A stretch of 50,000 bases of DNA from Symbiodinium natans (Eukaryota > Sar > Dinophyceae > Suessiales > Symbiodiniaceae). Below, one piece after another: positions 37,405-46,873 of this stretch. Within the stretch, counting starts at the first letter, position 1. Every line of letters starts with the position of its first letter. The notes beneath the pieces were generated by a model. That model did not search any database, had not been told where the DNA came from, and saw nothing but the letters and a program-made list of their open reading frames with translations. A program made the translations under genes and the position numbers. The DNA lies in the NCBI GenBank assembly GCA_905221605.1, contig CAJNDS010002660.1, positions 12,501-62,500 of the forward strand, written 5' to 3'.

Positions 37405-37620
37405 TTTGGGGTGCGACCACCACAGCAGCTTGCCAAGCACCTTCCGGAACTTCGCATGAGCCTCCTCAGTGAGAGGCTGCGACGGTCCAGGCTGAGTCGC
37501 AGGTTCAAGGTGCGATGCAAGGTCCGGCGCAGCAAAAGTACCCGTCGCCACATTCATATTGCGTGCGAGGCGGGTGGAAGCACATGTCCAGGTACTGCCG
37601 ATCAACAGACAACTCCAGCT
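37405..37620 (-). pseudogene. Ty1/copia-type RT fragment
   Basis: Minus-strand reading gives PSQPLTEEAHAKFRKVLGKL LWWS, matching the conserved step at the end of copia reverse transcriptases (LT..E...YR..VGKLLW), normally followed by a segment RPD(I/L).. before RNase H. Here the frame runs directly into telomere-like sequence at 37378-37405, so the element is broken. About 60 codons remain. The match is from memory of the family. Confidence 0.55.
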
Positions 37621-37696
37621 GACACCCTGTGGGCTTAGGGTTTTAAGGCTCAGGATCTAGGGTTGAGGGTCGAAACCCCCTAAATTCTGGGCCCTA

Positions 37697-40600
37697 GGGT
37701 TTTAAGGCTCAGAATCGTGGATTCCGGGATCTGTTGGAGGCCATTTCAGAGATCCGCGCGAGCATGCCGTCGAGTCCAAGTACATTCGCGCACTCCCCGC
37801 CTTCGAAGGTGTCCCCGGCAACCAAGCATCAGAAGGTCTGACCATTGACTTGCAATGCTTAATAGTCCTGACGACTCTGTGCGTCGCCGTGTCCTTGTGC
37901 ATACCCTACATTAGCTTGTGTTGCTCCCTAACTTCCCTTATCTCCCTTTTCTTTGCCCCTAATGTGCTTCGGGTGTACTATGCGCCGCGCACCTATGCGA
38001 AAGATGGTAAGGCTCTGGTTGGGTGCTTCTTCTCACTTAAGTTTTCACGGACCTCTAAGCGGCGACGCGCTCAATCGCTTGCGAAAGCCAAGCGACAGCT
38101 TCGTGCAGCCACATTTGCTTGCCTAATTAGCTTTTATTGGGAAGGATGGCTTCCCAACATCTGCCATGCGCTTGGGAGTCATGGCCATCCTCGGCTCAAC
38201 AACTACCGTAGCCTTGAGGTTCGCCACGATGTTGGAATGCTTTTGCATCTTTCCGTGCAATTTCATGTCGGGTGTCGTTTACACGCACCCCCGATCCTTG
38301 CATATACGGGATACCCATCATACCTCATGCCGCCTGAAAACTCGACCTACCATATTAAATTGCCCATATGGGCGCTCCTTCTCTTTTCACCTTGCTTGGG
38401 ATATCCTGGCGAAGGACCTAAGCTAGGGTTTGTCACTATCAACACTACTTCTTGCAGTAAACATCGGTATGACCTTATTGCTCTGCCAAGTTGCGATAGC
38501 AATCCTGTGCAAATCGTCTTCATGCAAGAAACTCGATTGTCCGCCAAAGGCTGTGCTGAGCTCACTCCGTTTCTGAAGCGGGAAGGGTGGGAGATCCGTG
38601 TTGGGTATCAACCCCCGGTTAAGCGTTTAAGGTCCCAGTTTACTTCCTGTCGCCAACCCCATGGCGGTCTTGCTACCCTATATCGTAATGATGTTACTGT
38701 TATAGAGGTTGCTCTTTCCGCTGATTGGGCATCGCTTGTCCCGCATTGCCAAATGCTCTGGTGCTCCTGTCAAGGTGGCGGGTTTTACGTCATTAACTGT
38801 TACCTGCCAGCTGGGGCGGATAAGCGCAGTGAAAGATGCCTACTTCTAGATAGGATTTTTGAGCTTGCGGGTTCTTACAGTAACTTCCCTTGTTTTGTGC
38901 TTGGCGATTTCCAAGATGAGCCCGGCGCATATCCTTCAATCCAGCGTGCTTTCTTGACAGGGGAGTGGGTTGACTTGTATGCAAATCAGCAGAATGCATT
39001 GCAGCGTTCTCTCGAGGCCTCTTTTTCCAAGAATGGGTGGAAAACAGGGTATGAGGTAGGTCCGGGTAAGACTCGAATTGATTATGTGTTGTGTAACCGA
39101 AAAGCCACCTTCTTGTTTCAATCCATTCGGTATCTAAGAGGCCAGTCCTTCCCTGGGCATACACCCGTCCACTGTTCACTTAACTGCGATGTCTTTAATG
39201 AACTTGTGTGGCATCTCAAACCTCACCCGAAGTGGCACTTGCCCGACAAACCCACTTCCAGGGAACAGTGGAGTCAGCGTGAAGCAATATGCCAACCTAT
39301 ACTGCGGCAGCACATCGAGCGTCTACTGCAAGCTGCCACTGCTCGTGACGCGGAAGTGACATGGAGCATTGCTTGCCGAATTGCGACGGACATGCTGAAT
39401 GCTATTTCACAACAAAGCATACCCCCAACCCGTGGTAAAGTGCCTGAATTCCGTAAAATGCCATTGATTCCTGACACCACTTCCCCCTGTCGATTCTCCA
39501 AAGCTCATAAAATAGTTCGGTGTAAGTCATTGTTGAAAGAACTGCTATTCCGTGCCAACCATTGGCCAGAGCAGCCCAAGTACTGCTGGCTTGTAGACCT
39601 TCACAATACTGTTCGGAATCTACGTACTTGTTGTTCGCACATAGGCCTGCCTTGTACTGCCCAAACCGACTGTTGTGTGTCATTAGACGCTTCCGTCCGT
39701 GACATGATGGTAGCTGTCCAGCAGTTTGAAGACAATCTTCTCCGTAATGCTAGAAATGCACATTTGTCCCAATGGAAAGCTAAGTTGCGGATCTCTTCTA
39801 GGACTGACAAGAAAGAAGTTCACAGGTGGCTAAAAGGCTATGGCACTGGTCCTCCGAAAACGTTTGTAAGTCCAGAAGGCGGTCTTGTTGCGTCCCCAAG
39901 TGTCATGTTGCAAATGATCGAAGACCATATGCAAACAATTTACAACCACCATGCAGACGTTGACCCGCGTGATGCCTTTGAGGCCTTCCAACTGAAGTAT
40001 GGTAGCGCCATGGGCTCGCTATACCGTAGCGCTGACTTGCCAAAGCTTACCCACCAAGACCTGTTTCAGCTTTTCCAGAAGCGTTCTCCTGACAAAGCAT
40101 CTGGTTTAGATGGTTGGGCTACTCGGGAGCTTCTCCAGTTACCACCTTGTGGTTGGGTTGGGTTCTGCTTTTGCATGCAGATTGCAGAAGCAACAGGTGA
40201 TTGGCCACAGGTTCTTAAGATGATTGCAGTATCTAGTATCGCTAAGAAACCCCTCGTCGCATCTCCCGAAGATACTAGAGCCATAGGCGTCTCTTCAGCA
40301 GTGTATTCTGTTTGGTCATCCTTGCGCTTTAAACAGCTTGCAACTTGGATGAACCAGATTTGCCCTGGTAACCTCTTAGGAGGCCTTGCCCACCGAACTG
40401 CTGATACTAGCGAGGTTGATTTGTCCCTTGCTCTTCACGACCCTGACTCCCATTTTGACCTTATTGCAGTCTTCATTGATAGGTGGAAGTGCTTCGATCT
40501 TATCTTACCCTACGTGGCTTTAAATGTTGCTGCCCAGTTGGGACTCCCCGATCAGATCTTCAGGGCTGTTCTTGGATTTTATGGTGGGCAATGCAAGTTT

Positions 40601-43439
40601 TTCAAGCTTGGTAATGTTTATGGGAAGCGGGTTATGTGCACTAATTCGGCTGTTCAGGGGTGCTCCATGTCCATTTTAATGATTAACTGTATGTACGCTG
40701 TCTTGTCACGTCAACTCAATACTGTTTGTCCCTCCATTAAGTTTAGCACCTTTCTAGATGATTCCAAAATTTGGACCCGAACTAGTGACACCAATGCACT
40801 TGTAGATGCCTTTAAAGCCATCCACGAGTTTGATACCGGGGTCGGACAAGTTTTAAACGATGAAAAAACCATCGTCGCGACCCGTAGGAAACGAAATGCT
40901 AATCGATTTCTGTTGAAAGTCGGCAGAGCCTGCAAAGCAAAGAAACAAGCCAAGTCATTGGGTTACTCCCACCAGTTTGATAAGAGGCATTCTCCTAAGC
41001 TACAGGATGAGCGAGTCGATAAGGCCAAGGTTGCCATGCTGAAGATCTCCCAACTTCCCTTGTCTCCCGAAATGAAGGCCATTCATGTTCATGCTAACGG
41101 CCACTCTAAATGGGTATATGGGACTGAGATCCAAGGCCCTTCTAGGAATGCCTTGGCCAAGCTGAGAACTGCAACAGCAAAAGTTTTTGTCAAAAAGGCT
41201 AACAGTATGAGATGTCCTTTCCTTTTGTTTGCCACGCTACAGGACCCTTGGCTGGACCCTTTTGCAAAGTGGGTGCAGCACGTTTCCTTGAAATTGCGCC
41301 GTCTCGCCTACCTCAAGCCAGAGTTGCTTCGCAAAATCTTATCTCAAGTTCGTGAGGATGCTAGAAATAGGCCTGCGCCTAAGCACAACGTAGCTAACGG
41401 TGTAGTCAGTGTTGTGGCTTACTTGTTTTTCGCGCTTGGTTGGAAAGTAGGTGACCCCAATGCCTTCAACTTGGTTTTGTCTGATGGCCGCATCATCTCC
41501 CTCAAAGCAGGTTCCAAAGACGCTTTTTTGGAAGAGTTGGCGCGGGACGTCAGGAAGTATTTACTCAACCAATCACCTTTCAGGTATGACAACCCGACTC
41601 CAGGACAGTATGGCACGCCAGATGTGTATCTTACGCGGTTTCTTCTCGACACGACCTTTGCAAAGGATGACGATTTCCAGTTCCTTCGTGGGTATCTTGA
41701 TAAGCTCCCTCCGAACATACACTACACACGTGGAATTTTGTCATCGCTTCTATCTGGGTCTGTCTACAACGGACATCGCTATAGAGCGGCAGGACTACGT
41801 GACAGCGCTGCGTGCCCACAGTGTGGGAAACAGGAAACACATTGCCACATGTTCCGTGACTGCGAAGCTTTACAGGAATCCATCCCGTCCCACGGTGACG
41901 AACCTTTGTTATCCTGGGTAACGGGTATCTTTTTCGAGCCACCCCACTTCCATGACGAGCCTACGCAGGCGTGGAAACTTCCGGTGGTGGAAACGCGCTG
42001 GTGTCCACAGTCCACGATTTTTGTGGATGGCAGTGTTTTTCACCATCGGTGGGTGCCAATCCGCGCAGGTGCCTCCGCAGTTACAGTTCCCGGCCTTTTT
42101 AAACATGCTGTAGCCGTGCACGGTGCCTCTGTTAACTCTTTTCGTTGCGAGCTTTATGCTTTGATCTTGGCTATCCATTTAACAGACGGGGACATCACTG
42201 TCGCTTCTGATTGTACTAGTGTCCTACGTCGTGCCCAATTCTTGCAGATGCATAATTTTGAATGGGATTGTCCTTACCAGTTTGAAAATCCAGATTTGTG
42301 GGATCTGTTTCTTGTTGTAGCAAGGGCACACAATGGAAGCATACGGTTTGTCAAGGTCAAAGCACACACCAAAGGAGAAACATCGCAGTGTCCTCTTCTC
42401 ACCGCAGGGAATGAGCAAGTTGATGCTTTAGCGAAAGCCACAGCTAAAGCTCTTTCTTCCGATCTTATAGCAAGGTCTCGCCCTTATCTCCAGCAAGCAG
42501 TTTCCGTGCAAGTTCACTTGGTTGCTACTTTAGTTAAGCGCTCGGCAGCTTGCCAACTTGCCCCTTTTGACGAGGACGAACAGGCCTCTGCAGGACTAAC
42601 ACAGACTGTGATCTGTACTTGTAAGCCCCGCAGGCGGCTAAATAGCAAGCGCCCTCGGAAATGCTACAGTAATTGTCATTTAATGGGACATTCTGTTCTG
42701 CTTGGGGATGTAGAGACAAAGGTGCTGCAGATGTACAGAACGAATACTTTACCGCCTGATGTCCTCTTTGACTGTCTTCGGCGCAGATATCTCGGCTTCT
42801 TCGCGCATCTCCAGCCAGAAGGGATGCAGTTTTCAGGGTGGCAAGGGCTTAGCCTAGACCCGCTTCTTCGGGGTAGAAGACCATTGTCTCAAGCAGCTGC
42901 TGAAGCCCTTGCCAACTTTGTAAGCGAGCAGAGATGGTTCTTTTGCGACAGGCCTCAAGGGGAACGAACTCCCTGGCTGGTAGTTTTGATCGAGTTTCTT
43001 GCAGTGTATGGTTTCTTTCCTGGTTGGTTGGTCCCGGGCATGACCGCCCGCATCCTGGTGTCTCGCTTCAGAACTTTCTTCTTAAGATTGTGCAAAGGCC
43101 TTCCGACCAGTATTCATTCCGTTAAACATGTTAAATCAGCGGCAGTCTTTGGTATGAAAAGCCTTAGTGGCTTCTATGGGTCCATGAGGTGTCAACATAT
43201 TCACCATCAGATGTTCATTTTTCTCCAAGCTAGCCTTGCTCAAAGCGTATGTCTCCCTGATAGGAAATCGCTTGGCCACAAGTGGACCCCCAAATTCGAT
43301 GGTTTTGACGGTATCCCGCCGTATTAGTTTCCTTATTTTGTCTGGATTCACAAGCAGCCTGAAGCGGCTACTCATTGTTACTTGTCGACAGGTCGCGGCC
43401 TCAGACACACAGTGCAGCAAAAAAAAATTCTGGGCCCTA
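37697..43439 (+). mobile_element. Full-length LINE with A-tract and 15-bp target duplication
   Basis: The element ends in an A-tract (43419-43427). AAATTCTGGGCCCTA occurs at 37682-37696 and again at 43425-43439, the expected target site duplication. The 3' copy continues CCCTAAACCCTAG, so the target was telomere-like DNA. The 5' boundary is blurred by GGGTTTTAAGGCTCAG, which occurs at both 37639 and 37698. Length about 5.7 kb. Confidence 0.8.
37850..43327 (+). CDS. LINE polyprotein: endonuclease, reverse transcriptase, RNase H
   Basis: One frame of 1825 codons with no stop; the first in-frame ATG is at 38237 (residue 130), so the exact start is open. Order: AP-type endonuclease about residues 195-440 (MQETRLS, CYLPAG, VLGDFQDE, RIDYVLCN, PGHTPVHCS); reverse transcriptase about 700-1050 (KASGLDGWATRELLQLP, VFIDRWKCFDLILPY, NSAVQGCSMSI, FSTFLDDSKIW with the catalytic Asp pair); zinc-binding CPQCGKQETHCHMFRDC near 1325; RNase H about 1385-1540 (FVDGSV, FRCELYAL, VASDCTSV, VKVKAHT, NEQVDALAKA). 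All key catalytic residues are present. The C-terminal 280 residues are Cys/Arg-rich and unassigned. The protein would nick target DNA and prime reverse transcription of its own RNA. Confidence 0.93.
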   Translation: MQCLIVLTTLCVAVSLCIPYISLCCSLTSLISLFFAPNVLRVYYAPRTYAKDGKALVGCFFSLKFSRTSKRRRAQSLAKAKRQLRAATFACLISFYWEGWLPNICHALGSHGHPRLNNYRSLEVRHDVGMLLHLSVQFHVGCRLHAPPILAYTGYPSYLMPPENSTYHIKLPIWALLLFSPCLGYPGEGPKLGFVTINTTSCSKHRYDLIALPSCDSNPVQIVFMQETRLSAKGCAELTPFLKREGWEIRVGYQPPVKRLRSQFTSCRQPHGGLATLYRNDVTVIEVALSADWASLVPHCQMLWCSCQGGGFYVINCYLPAGADKRSERCLLLDRIFELAGSYSNFPCFVLGDFQDEPGAYPSIQRAFLTGEWVDLYANQQNALQRSLEASFSKNGWKTGYEVGPGKTRIDYVLCNRKATFLFQSIRYLRGQSFPGHTPVHCSLNCDVFNELVWHLKPHPKWHLPDKPTSREQWSQREAICQPILRQHIERLLQAATARDAEVTWSIACRIATDMLNAISQQSIPPTRGKVPEFRKMPLIPDTTSPCRFSKAHKIVRCKSLLKELLFRANHWPEQPKYCWLVDLHNTVRNLRTCCSHIGLPCTAQTDCCVSLDASVRDMMVAVQQFEDNLLRNARNAHLSQWKAKLRISSRTDKKEVHRWLKGYGTGPPKTFVSPEGGLVASPSVMLQMIEDHMQTIYNHHADVDPRDAFEAFQLKYGSAMGSLYRSADLPKLTHQDLFQLFQKRSPDKASGLDGWATRELLQLPPCGWVGFCFCMQIAEATGDWPQVLKMIAVSSIAKKPLVASPEDTRAIGVSSAVYSVWSSLRFKQLATWMNQICPGNLLGGLAHRTADTSEVDLSLALHDPDSHFDLIAVFIDRWKCFDLILPYVALNVAAQLGLPDQIFRAVLGFYGGQCKFFKLGNVYGKRVMCTNSAVQGCSMSILMINCMYAVLSRQLNTVCPSIKFSTFLDDSKIWTRTSDTNALVDAFKAIHEFDTGVGQVLNDEKTIVATRRKRNANRFLLKVGRACKAKKQAKSLGYSHQFDKRHSPKLQDERVDKAKVAMLKISQLPLSPEMKAIHVHANGHSKWVYGTEIQGPSRNALAKLRTATAKVFVKKANSMRCPFLLFATLQDPWLDPFAKWVQHVSLKLRRLAYLKPELLRKILSQVREDARNRPAPKHNVANGVVSVVAYLFFALGWKVGDPNAFNLVLSDGRIISLKAGSKDAFLEELARDVRKYLLNQSPFRYDNPTPGQYGTPDVYLTRFLLDTTFAKDDDFQFLRGYLDKLPPNIHYTRGILSSLLSGSVYNGHRYRAAGLRDSAACPQCGKQETHCHMFRDCEALQESIPSHGDEPLLSWVTGIFFEPPHFHDEPTQAWKLPVVETRWCPQSTIFVDGSVFHHRWVPIRAGASAVTVPGLFKHAVAVHGASVNSFRCELYALILAIHLTDGDITVASDCTSVLRRAQFLQMHNFEWDCPYQFENPDLWDLFLVVARAHNGSIRFVKVKAHTKGETSQCPLLTAGNEQVDALAKATAKALSSDLIARSRPYLQQAVSVQVHLVATLVKRSAACQLAPFDEDEQASAGLTQTVICTCKPRRRLNSKRPRKCYSNCHLMGHSVLLGDVETKVLQMYRTNTLPPDVLFDCLRRRYLGFFAHLQPEGMQFSGWQGLSLDPLLRGRRPLSQAAAEALANFVSEQRWFFCDRPQGERTPWLVVLIEFLAVYGFFPGWLVPGMTARILVSRFRTFFLRLCKGLPTSIHSVKHVKSAAVFGMKSLSGFYGSMRCQHIHHQMFIFLQASLAQSVCLPDRKSLGHKWTPKFDGFDGIPPY

Positions 43440-43501
43440 AACCCTAGACCCGAAACCCTGGACCCTAAACGACCCCGCCCAACACCCAATCCAGGCTGCA
43501 G

Positions 43502-43732
43502 ACCGCCTGAAGCGCGGGCGACGACGTGGCCGAGCGCCTGCACGACCCCATCCCTACCAGGGTTTAGGGTTTAGGGTTTAGGGTTTAGGGCTTAGGGCTT
43601 AGGGCTTAGGGCTTAGGGCTTAGGGACGAACCCTTCACTGAGCCTTGTTGCCGGACCTTCTTTGGGGCTGTCTTCATCCGCGCTGCGACATGCGAGAAAG
43701 AGCGTTCCGACGCCCTGAACTCTGAACCCTAA
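43502..43732 (+). CDS. Putative two-exon gene 3' end with a 62-bp telomeric intron
   Basis: Exon 1 43502-43561 (after AGGCTGCAG; PPEARATTWPSACTTPSLP) ends GG|GTTTAGG. Intron 43562-43623 is nine TTTAGGG/CTTAGGG units ending CTTAG. Exon 2 43624-43732 (DEPFTEPCCRTFFGAVFIRA ATCEKERSDAL...) ends TAA. Phase 2, shared Gly codon. It starts about 60 bp after the LINE. Confidence 0.5.
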
Positions 43733-43758
43733 ACTAGGGTTTTGGATTCAAGGCTTAG

Positions 43759-43862
43759 GGTTTGGAGCTGTTTGGAACTACGGGCCTCTCACCGGAAACT
43801 CCAAAAGCGAGCTCCAACGGTGCAGAACGGACGTTGCGCGCTTCTCTTCTCCCTTTCTCTGA
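43759..43862 (+). CDS. Candidate terminal exon
   Basis: After AAGGCTTAG the frame reads FGAVWNYGPLTGNSKSELQR CRTDVARFSSPFL then TGA. An alternative frame is also open to 43877, so confidence is limited. Confidence 0.35.
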
Positions 43863-43974
43863 CATGGCCTAAACCCTAAACCCTCAACCCTAAACCCAAA
43901 AGCATGTACCAAGAGAAGGGAATGTCCGAACCCAAAGCCTGAACACGAAAGCCTAAACCCTGAACCTTCGACCG

Positions 43975-44257
43975 TTTGCCCTGGGGGGCTTGCTGGAGGT
44001 CCTCTCTGGGCTCTCCGGCCGGTTTAGGGTTTAGGGTTCAGGGTTTAGGGTTTAGGGTTTAGGGTTTTGGGTTTAGGGTTTAGGGTTCAGGGTTTAGGGA
44101 ACAGGCTTCGCGAATGCAAGCGCCAGCCTGTCGGATAGTGCGATGGGGTTTGCACACATCTGATGCTCACCACGGGTTTTTCGCTCGTTCTCGCTCATGG
44201 AGCTCACCTACTTCCGCCCTCGCTCGCGCTATCAGCAATGAGTCGGGCGTGTGGTAG
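43975..44257 (+). CDS. Putative two-exon gene 3' end with a 76-bp telomeric intron
   Basis: Exon 1 ends at 44021 (LGGLLEVLSGLSG then CG|GTTTAGG); its 5' boundary is unclear. Intron 44022-44097 is TTTAGGG with TTCAGGG and TTTTGGG variants, ending TTTAG. Exon 2 44098-44257 (EQASRMQAPACRIVRWGLHT SDAHHGFFARSRSW...) runs 53 codons to TAG. Phase 2 agrees. Arg/Ser/Ala-rich; unknown function. Confidence 0.5.
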
Positions 44258-44329
44258 GGCCGAGTCCATTTGTCTCTGATTGCATGGAAATCAAGCCCCC
44301 ATCGTGGCTCTTAAAACCCCCTAGCCCCT

Positions 44330-44800
44330 AACCCCCAAGGCTATAAGTACCAGCCCCTAAACCCTCAACCCGAAACCCTAAAGACCTCTAAAAAAACCTC
44401 AACCCGCAACCCTCAACCCTATACCCTAAAAACCTCTAAAACCCCCCTAAACCCTCAACCCTGAACCCTCAGCCCTGAACCCTCAACCCTCAACCCTAAA
44501 CCCTAACCCCTAAACCCGAAACCCTAAACCCTCAACCCCAAAACCCGAAGCCCTCAACCGCTGCACCGACTCCTCACACCTTGGAGAGTCCGGCGGGACT
44601 TCCACCGCCGTCGCCTGCGTTTGGGGTTCAGGGTCTAGGGTTTTGAGGTTTAGGGGTTTTTAGGGTTTAGGGTTTAGGGTTTGGGGTTTAGGGTTTAGGG
44701 TTTAGGGTTTAGGGTTTAGGGTTTAGGTTTAGGGTTTAGGGTTTAGGGTTTAGGGTTTAGGGTTTAGGGTTTAGGGTTAGGGTTCAGGGTATAGGGTTTA
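44330..44800. repeat. Telomere-like belt, strand switch at about 44570
   Basis: Degenerate CCCTAAA-type sequence (44330-44560), a 60-bp island (44570-44621), then TTTAGGG units (44622-44808). Confidence 0.85.
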
Positions 44801-44897
44801 GGGTTTAAAGGGCGTAAGGCTGAAGGGGTTACATTTTTAGGACTTCGGGTGTCGCCGTGAGGATGTACGGTGTAAAGCTGCGTGAAAGCCCTCAGCG

Positions 44898-45203
44898 TTG
44901 CGCTGCAGGCTGCTTTGCGAGCATTGCTGCTCCCGCTCCCGTGCTTCTTGGGCGCATCTGCATACGGAGCCTCCACCGAGTCACAGAGGCTTTGTAGGCT
45001 CCACAAGCCAACGTCACCTTGTTTTTGCCGCCCTGCCCATGGGCCAAAGAGAGCAATACCTTAAACGAAACGACGGCTCTTGTCACATGATTTCGGGTAC
45101 CCTTAAGCCGCGGGACTCCCCATACCCCACCCAGATTGCAGCAGACCTCGACTCCATGTACGGCTTAGGGTTCTTGGCTGATTCAGAGGGGTTTAAGGTT
45201 TAG
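44898..45203 (+). CDS. Candidate coding region, 101 codons
   Basis: One frame is open across the island; its second half (GQREQYLKRNDGSCHMISGT LKPRDSPYPTQIAADLDSMY G) looks protein-like and ends in a telomere-encoded stop. An overlapping frame 44882-45064 resembles a signal peptide (ALRALLLPLPCFLGASAYGA), so the island may hold two exons in different frames. Unresolved. Confidence 0.4.
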   Translation: MRCRLLCEHCCSRSRASWAHLHTEPPPSHRGFVGSTSQRHLVFAALPMGQREQYLKRNDGSCHMISGTLKPRDSPYPTQIAADLDSMYGLGFLADSEGFKV

Positions 45204-45322
45204 GGTTTAGGGTTTAGGGTTTAGGGTTTGGGGTTTAGGGTTTAGGGTTTAGGGTTTAGGGTTTAGGGTTTAGGGTTTAGGGTTTGGGGTTTGGGGTTTG
45301 GGGTTTGGGGTTTAGGGTTTGG
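45199..45322. repeat. TTTAGGG then TTTGGGG array
   Basis: Mostly TTTAGGG, ending in a homogeneous block of TTTGGGG variants (about 45280-45320). Confidence 0.9.
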
Positions 45323-46064
45323 GGCCTTCCGGCCTGAATCGATCCAGCAGCGTTGCCCGGGATGGCCAAGGACGCCGTGGACTCGCCCTGCATGGCCTCA
45401 CTTTGGGGGGGGGGGGGGGGGGCTTGGAGTCGGGGATCTTCAACCCTAAACCCTAAACCCTAAACCCTAAACCCCAAACCCTAAACCCTAAACCCCAATC
45501 ACCAAACCCTAAACCCCAAGAGTAACCTTGGAACAACAAAAGGGTGGCCCCTTTTTGGTTTTAAAGGGGACTTGCAAGGGAGCTTCAACCCAACAAAAAG
45601 GGACTGAGGGCCTCCTGTGGATCCGTGATGGCGCAGAACGTTTAGGGTTGAGGGTTTGGGCTTAGGGTTGAGGGTTTAGGGTTGAGGGTTTGGGCTTGAG
45701 GGTTTAGGGTTCAGGGTTGAGGCTTGAGGGTTTAGGCTTGAGGGTTGAGGGTTGTGGGTTTCGGGTTTAGGGTTGAGGGTTGAGGCCCTAACCCTAAACC
45801 CCAAACCCTAAACCCTAAACCCTGAAAACCCTATCCTTAAGAAACACAAGTTTGGGTCCAATCCATGAAAAACTAAGGGCCGATTCTTTTCGCGAAATCC
45901 TATGCGACGGCTTAGGGTCTAGGGTTTGAGGTTTAGGGTTTAGGGTTTAGGGTTTAGGGTTTAGGGTTTAGGGTTTAGGGTTTAGGGTCTCGGGGTTACG
46001 GTTTAGGGTTTAGGTTTAGGGTTTAGGGTTTGGAGTTTGGGGTTTGGGGTTTGGGGTTTAGGGT

Positions 46065-46110
<46 letters not shown>

Positions 46111-46394
46111 GGTTTAAGTGAGGGTTTAGGGCCTGTAGATACGTCCAACAGCAGGCTTGCTTGAGGGCCACTCGGGCCTTGTTTTGGGTTAGGGGGTGCT
46201 GATGCACACCAAACCCTAAACCCGAAAACTCAGGGTGGTAAGGCGCGCCTCCAAGGAAAGGGCCGGAGAAAGCACCTTTTGGGGGCTCAGGGGTTTCGCG
46301 CTGGGTTTTCGGGTTTAGGGTTTTGGTTTTAGGTTTAGGGTTTAGGGTTTAGGGTTTTTTTGGGGGGGGGGTTAACATCAAAAGTGAGTTTCAG
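45323..46394. other. Telomere-variant belt with small islands
   Basis: Islands 45325-45402 (SGLNRSSSVARDGQGRRGLA), 46127-46182 (CRYVQQQACLRATRAL) and 46228-46302 (GGKARLQGKGRRKHLLGAQG) are open between AG and GT sites but I could not chain them. In between lie a G-run (45404-45422), a family B-like relic (45525-45600), TTGAGGG blocks (45645-45785, 46060-46110) and TTTAGGG blocks. Confidence 0.35.
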
Positions 46395-46444
46395 AGCGAG
46401 ATTTTGCGGTATTAGAGGGAGCTGGCCAGCGCCCTATTGTTTGA
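46395..46444 (+). CDS. Candidate terminal exon
   Basis: After GAGTTTCAG the frame reads RDFAVLEGAGQRPIV then TGA. Very short. Confidence 0.25.
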
Positions 46445-46683
46445 AATCGGGGATTTGGACGGTTTGGGGTTTAGGGGTTAGGGTTTGGGGTTTGGGGTTT
46501 AGGGTTTAGGGTTTTGGGCTTACTATGGGGACGCACTGAAACTCGGGGGCTACTATGTCCTCTCGAAACCCTGAACCCCCCCCCCTCCCCACCCCCCCAC
46601 ACCCCCCCACCCCCCCACCCACCCCCGCAAAAGCCGCTTTAAGGACCTTCCACAAGGTCATGCTTGCAACGCCTCCTCCTAGC

Positions 46684-46855
46684 CCTAAACCCTAAATCCT
46701 AAACCCTAAACCCTAAACCCTAAACCTGAAATCTTAAACCCGAAACCCTAAACCCTAAATCCTAAACCCTAAACCCTAAACCCTAAACCTGAAATCTTAA
46801 ACCCGAAACCCTAAACCCTAAATCCTAAACCCTAAACCCTAAACCCTAAACCTTA
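46684..46855. repeat. 63-bp higher-order telomere repeat
   Basis: Nine heptamers, of which some are fixed variants (TAAATCC, CTGAAATC, TTAAACC, CGAAACC), form a 63-bp unit. AAATCCT starts at 46694, 46757 and 46820, exactly 63 apart. Confidence 0.9.
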
Positions 46856-46873
46856 AACTTTTAACTCCCCAAG

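Noticed and set aside
38166-43125. Numerous smaller frames within the LINE
   Set aside because: Shadows of the 1825-codon frame.
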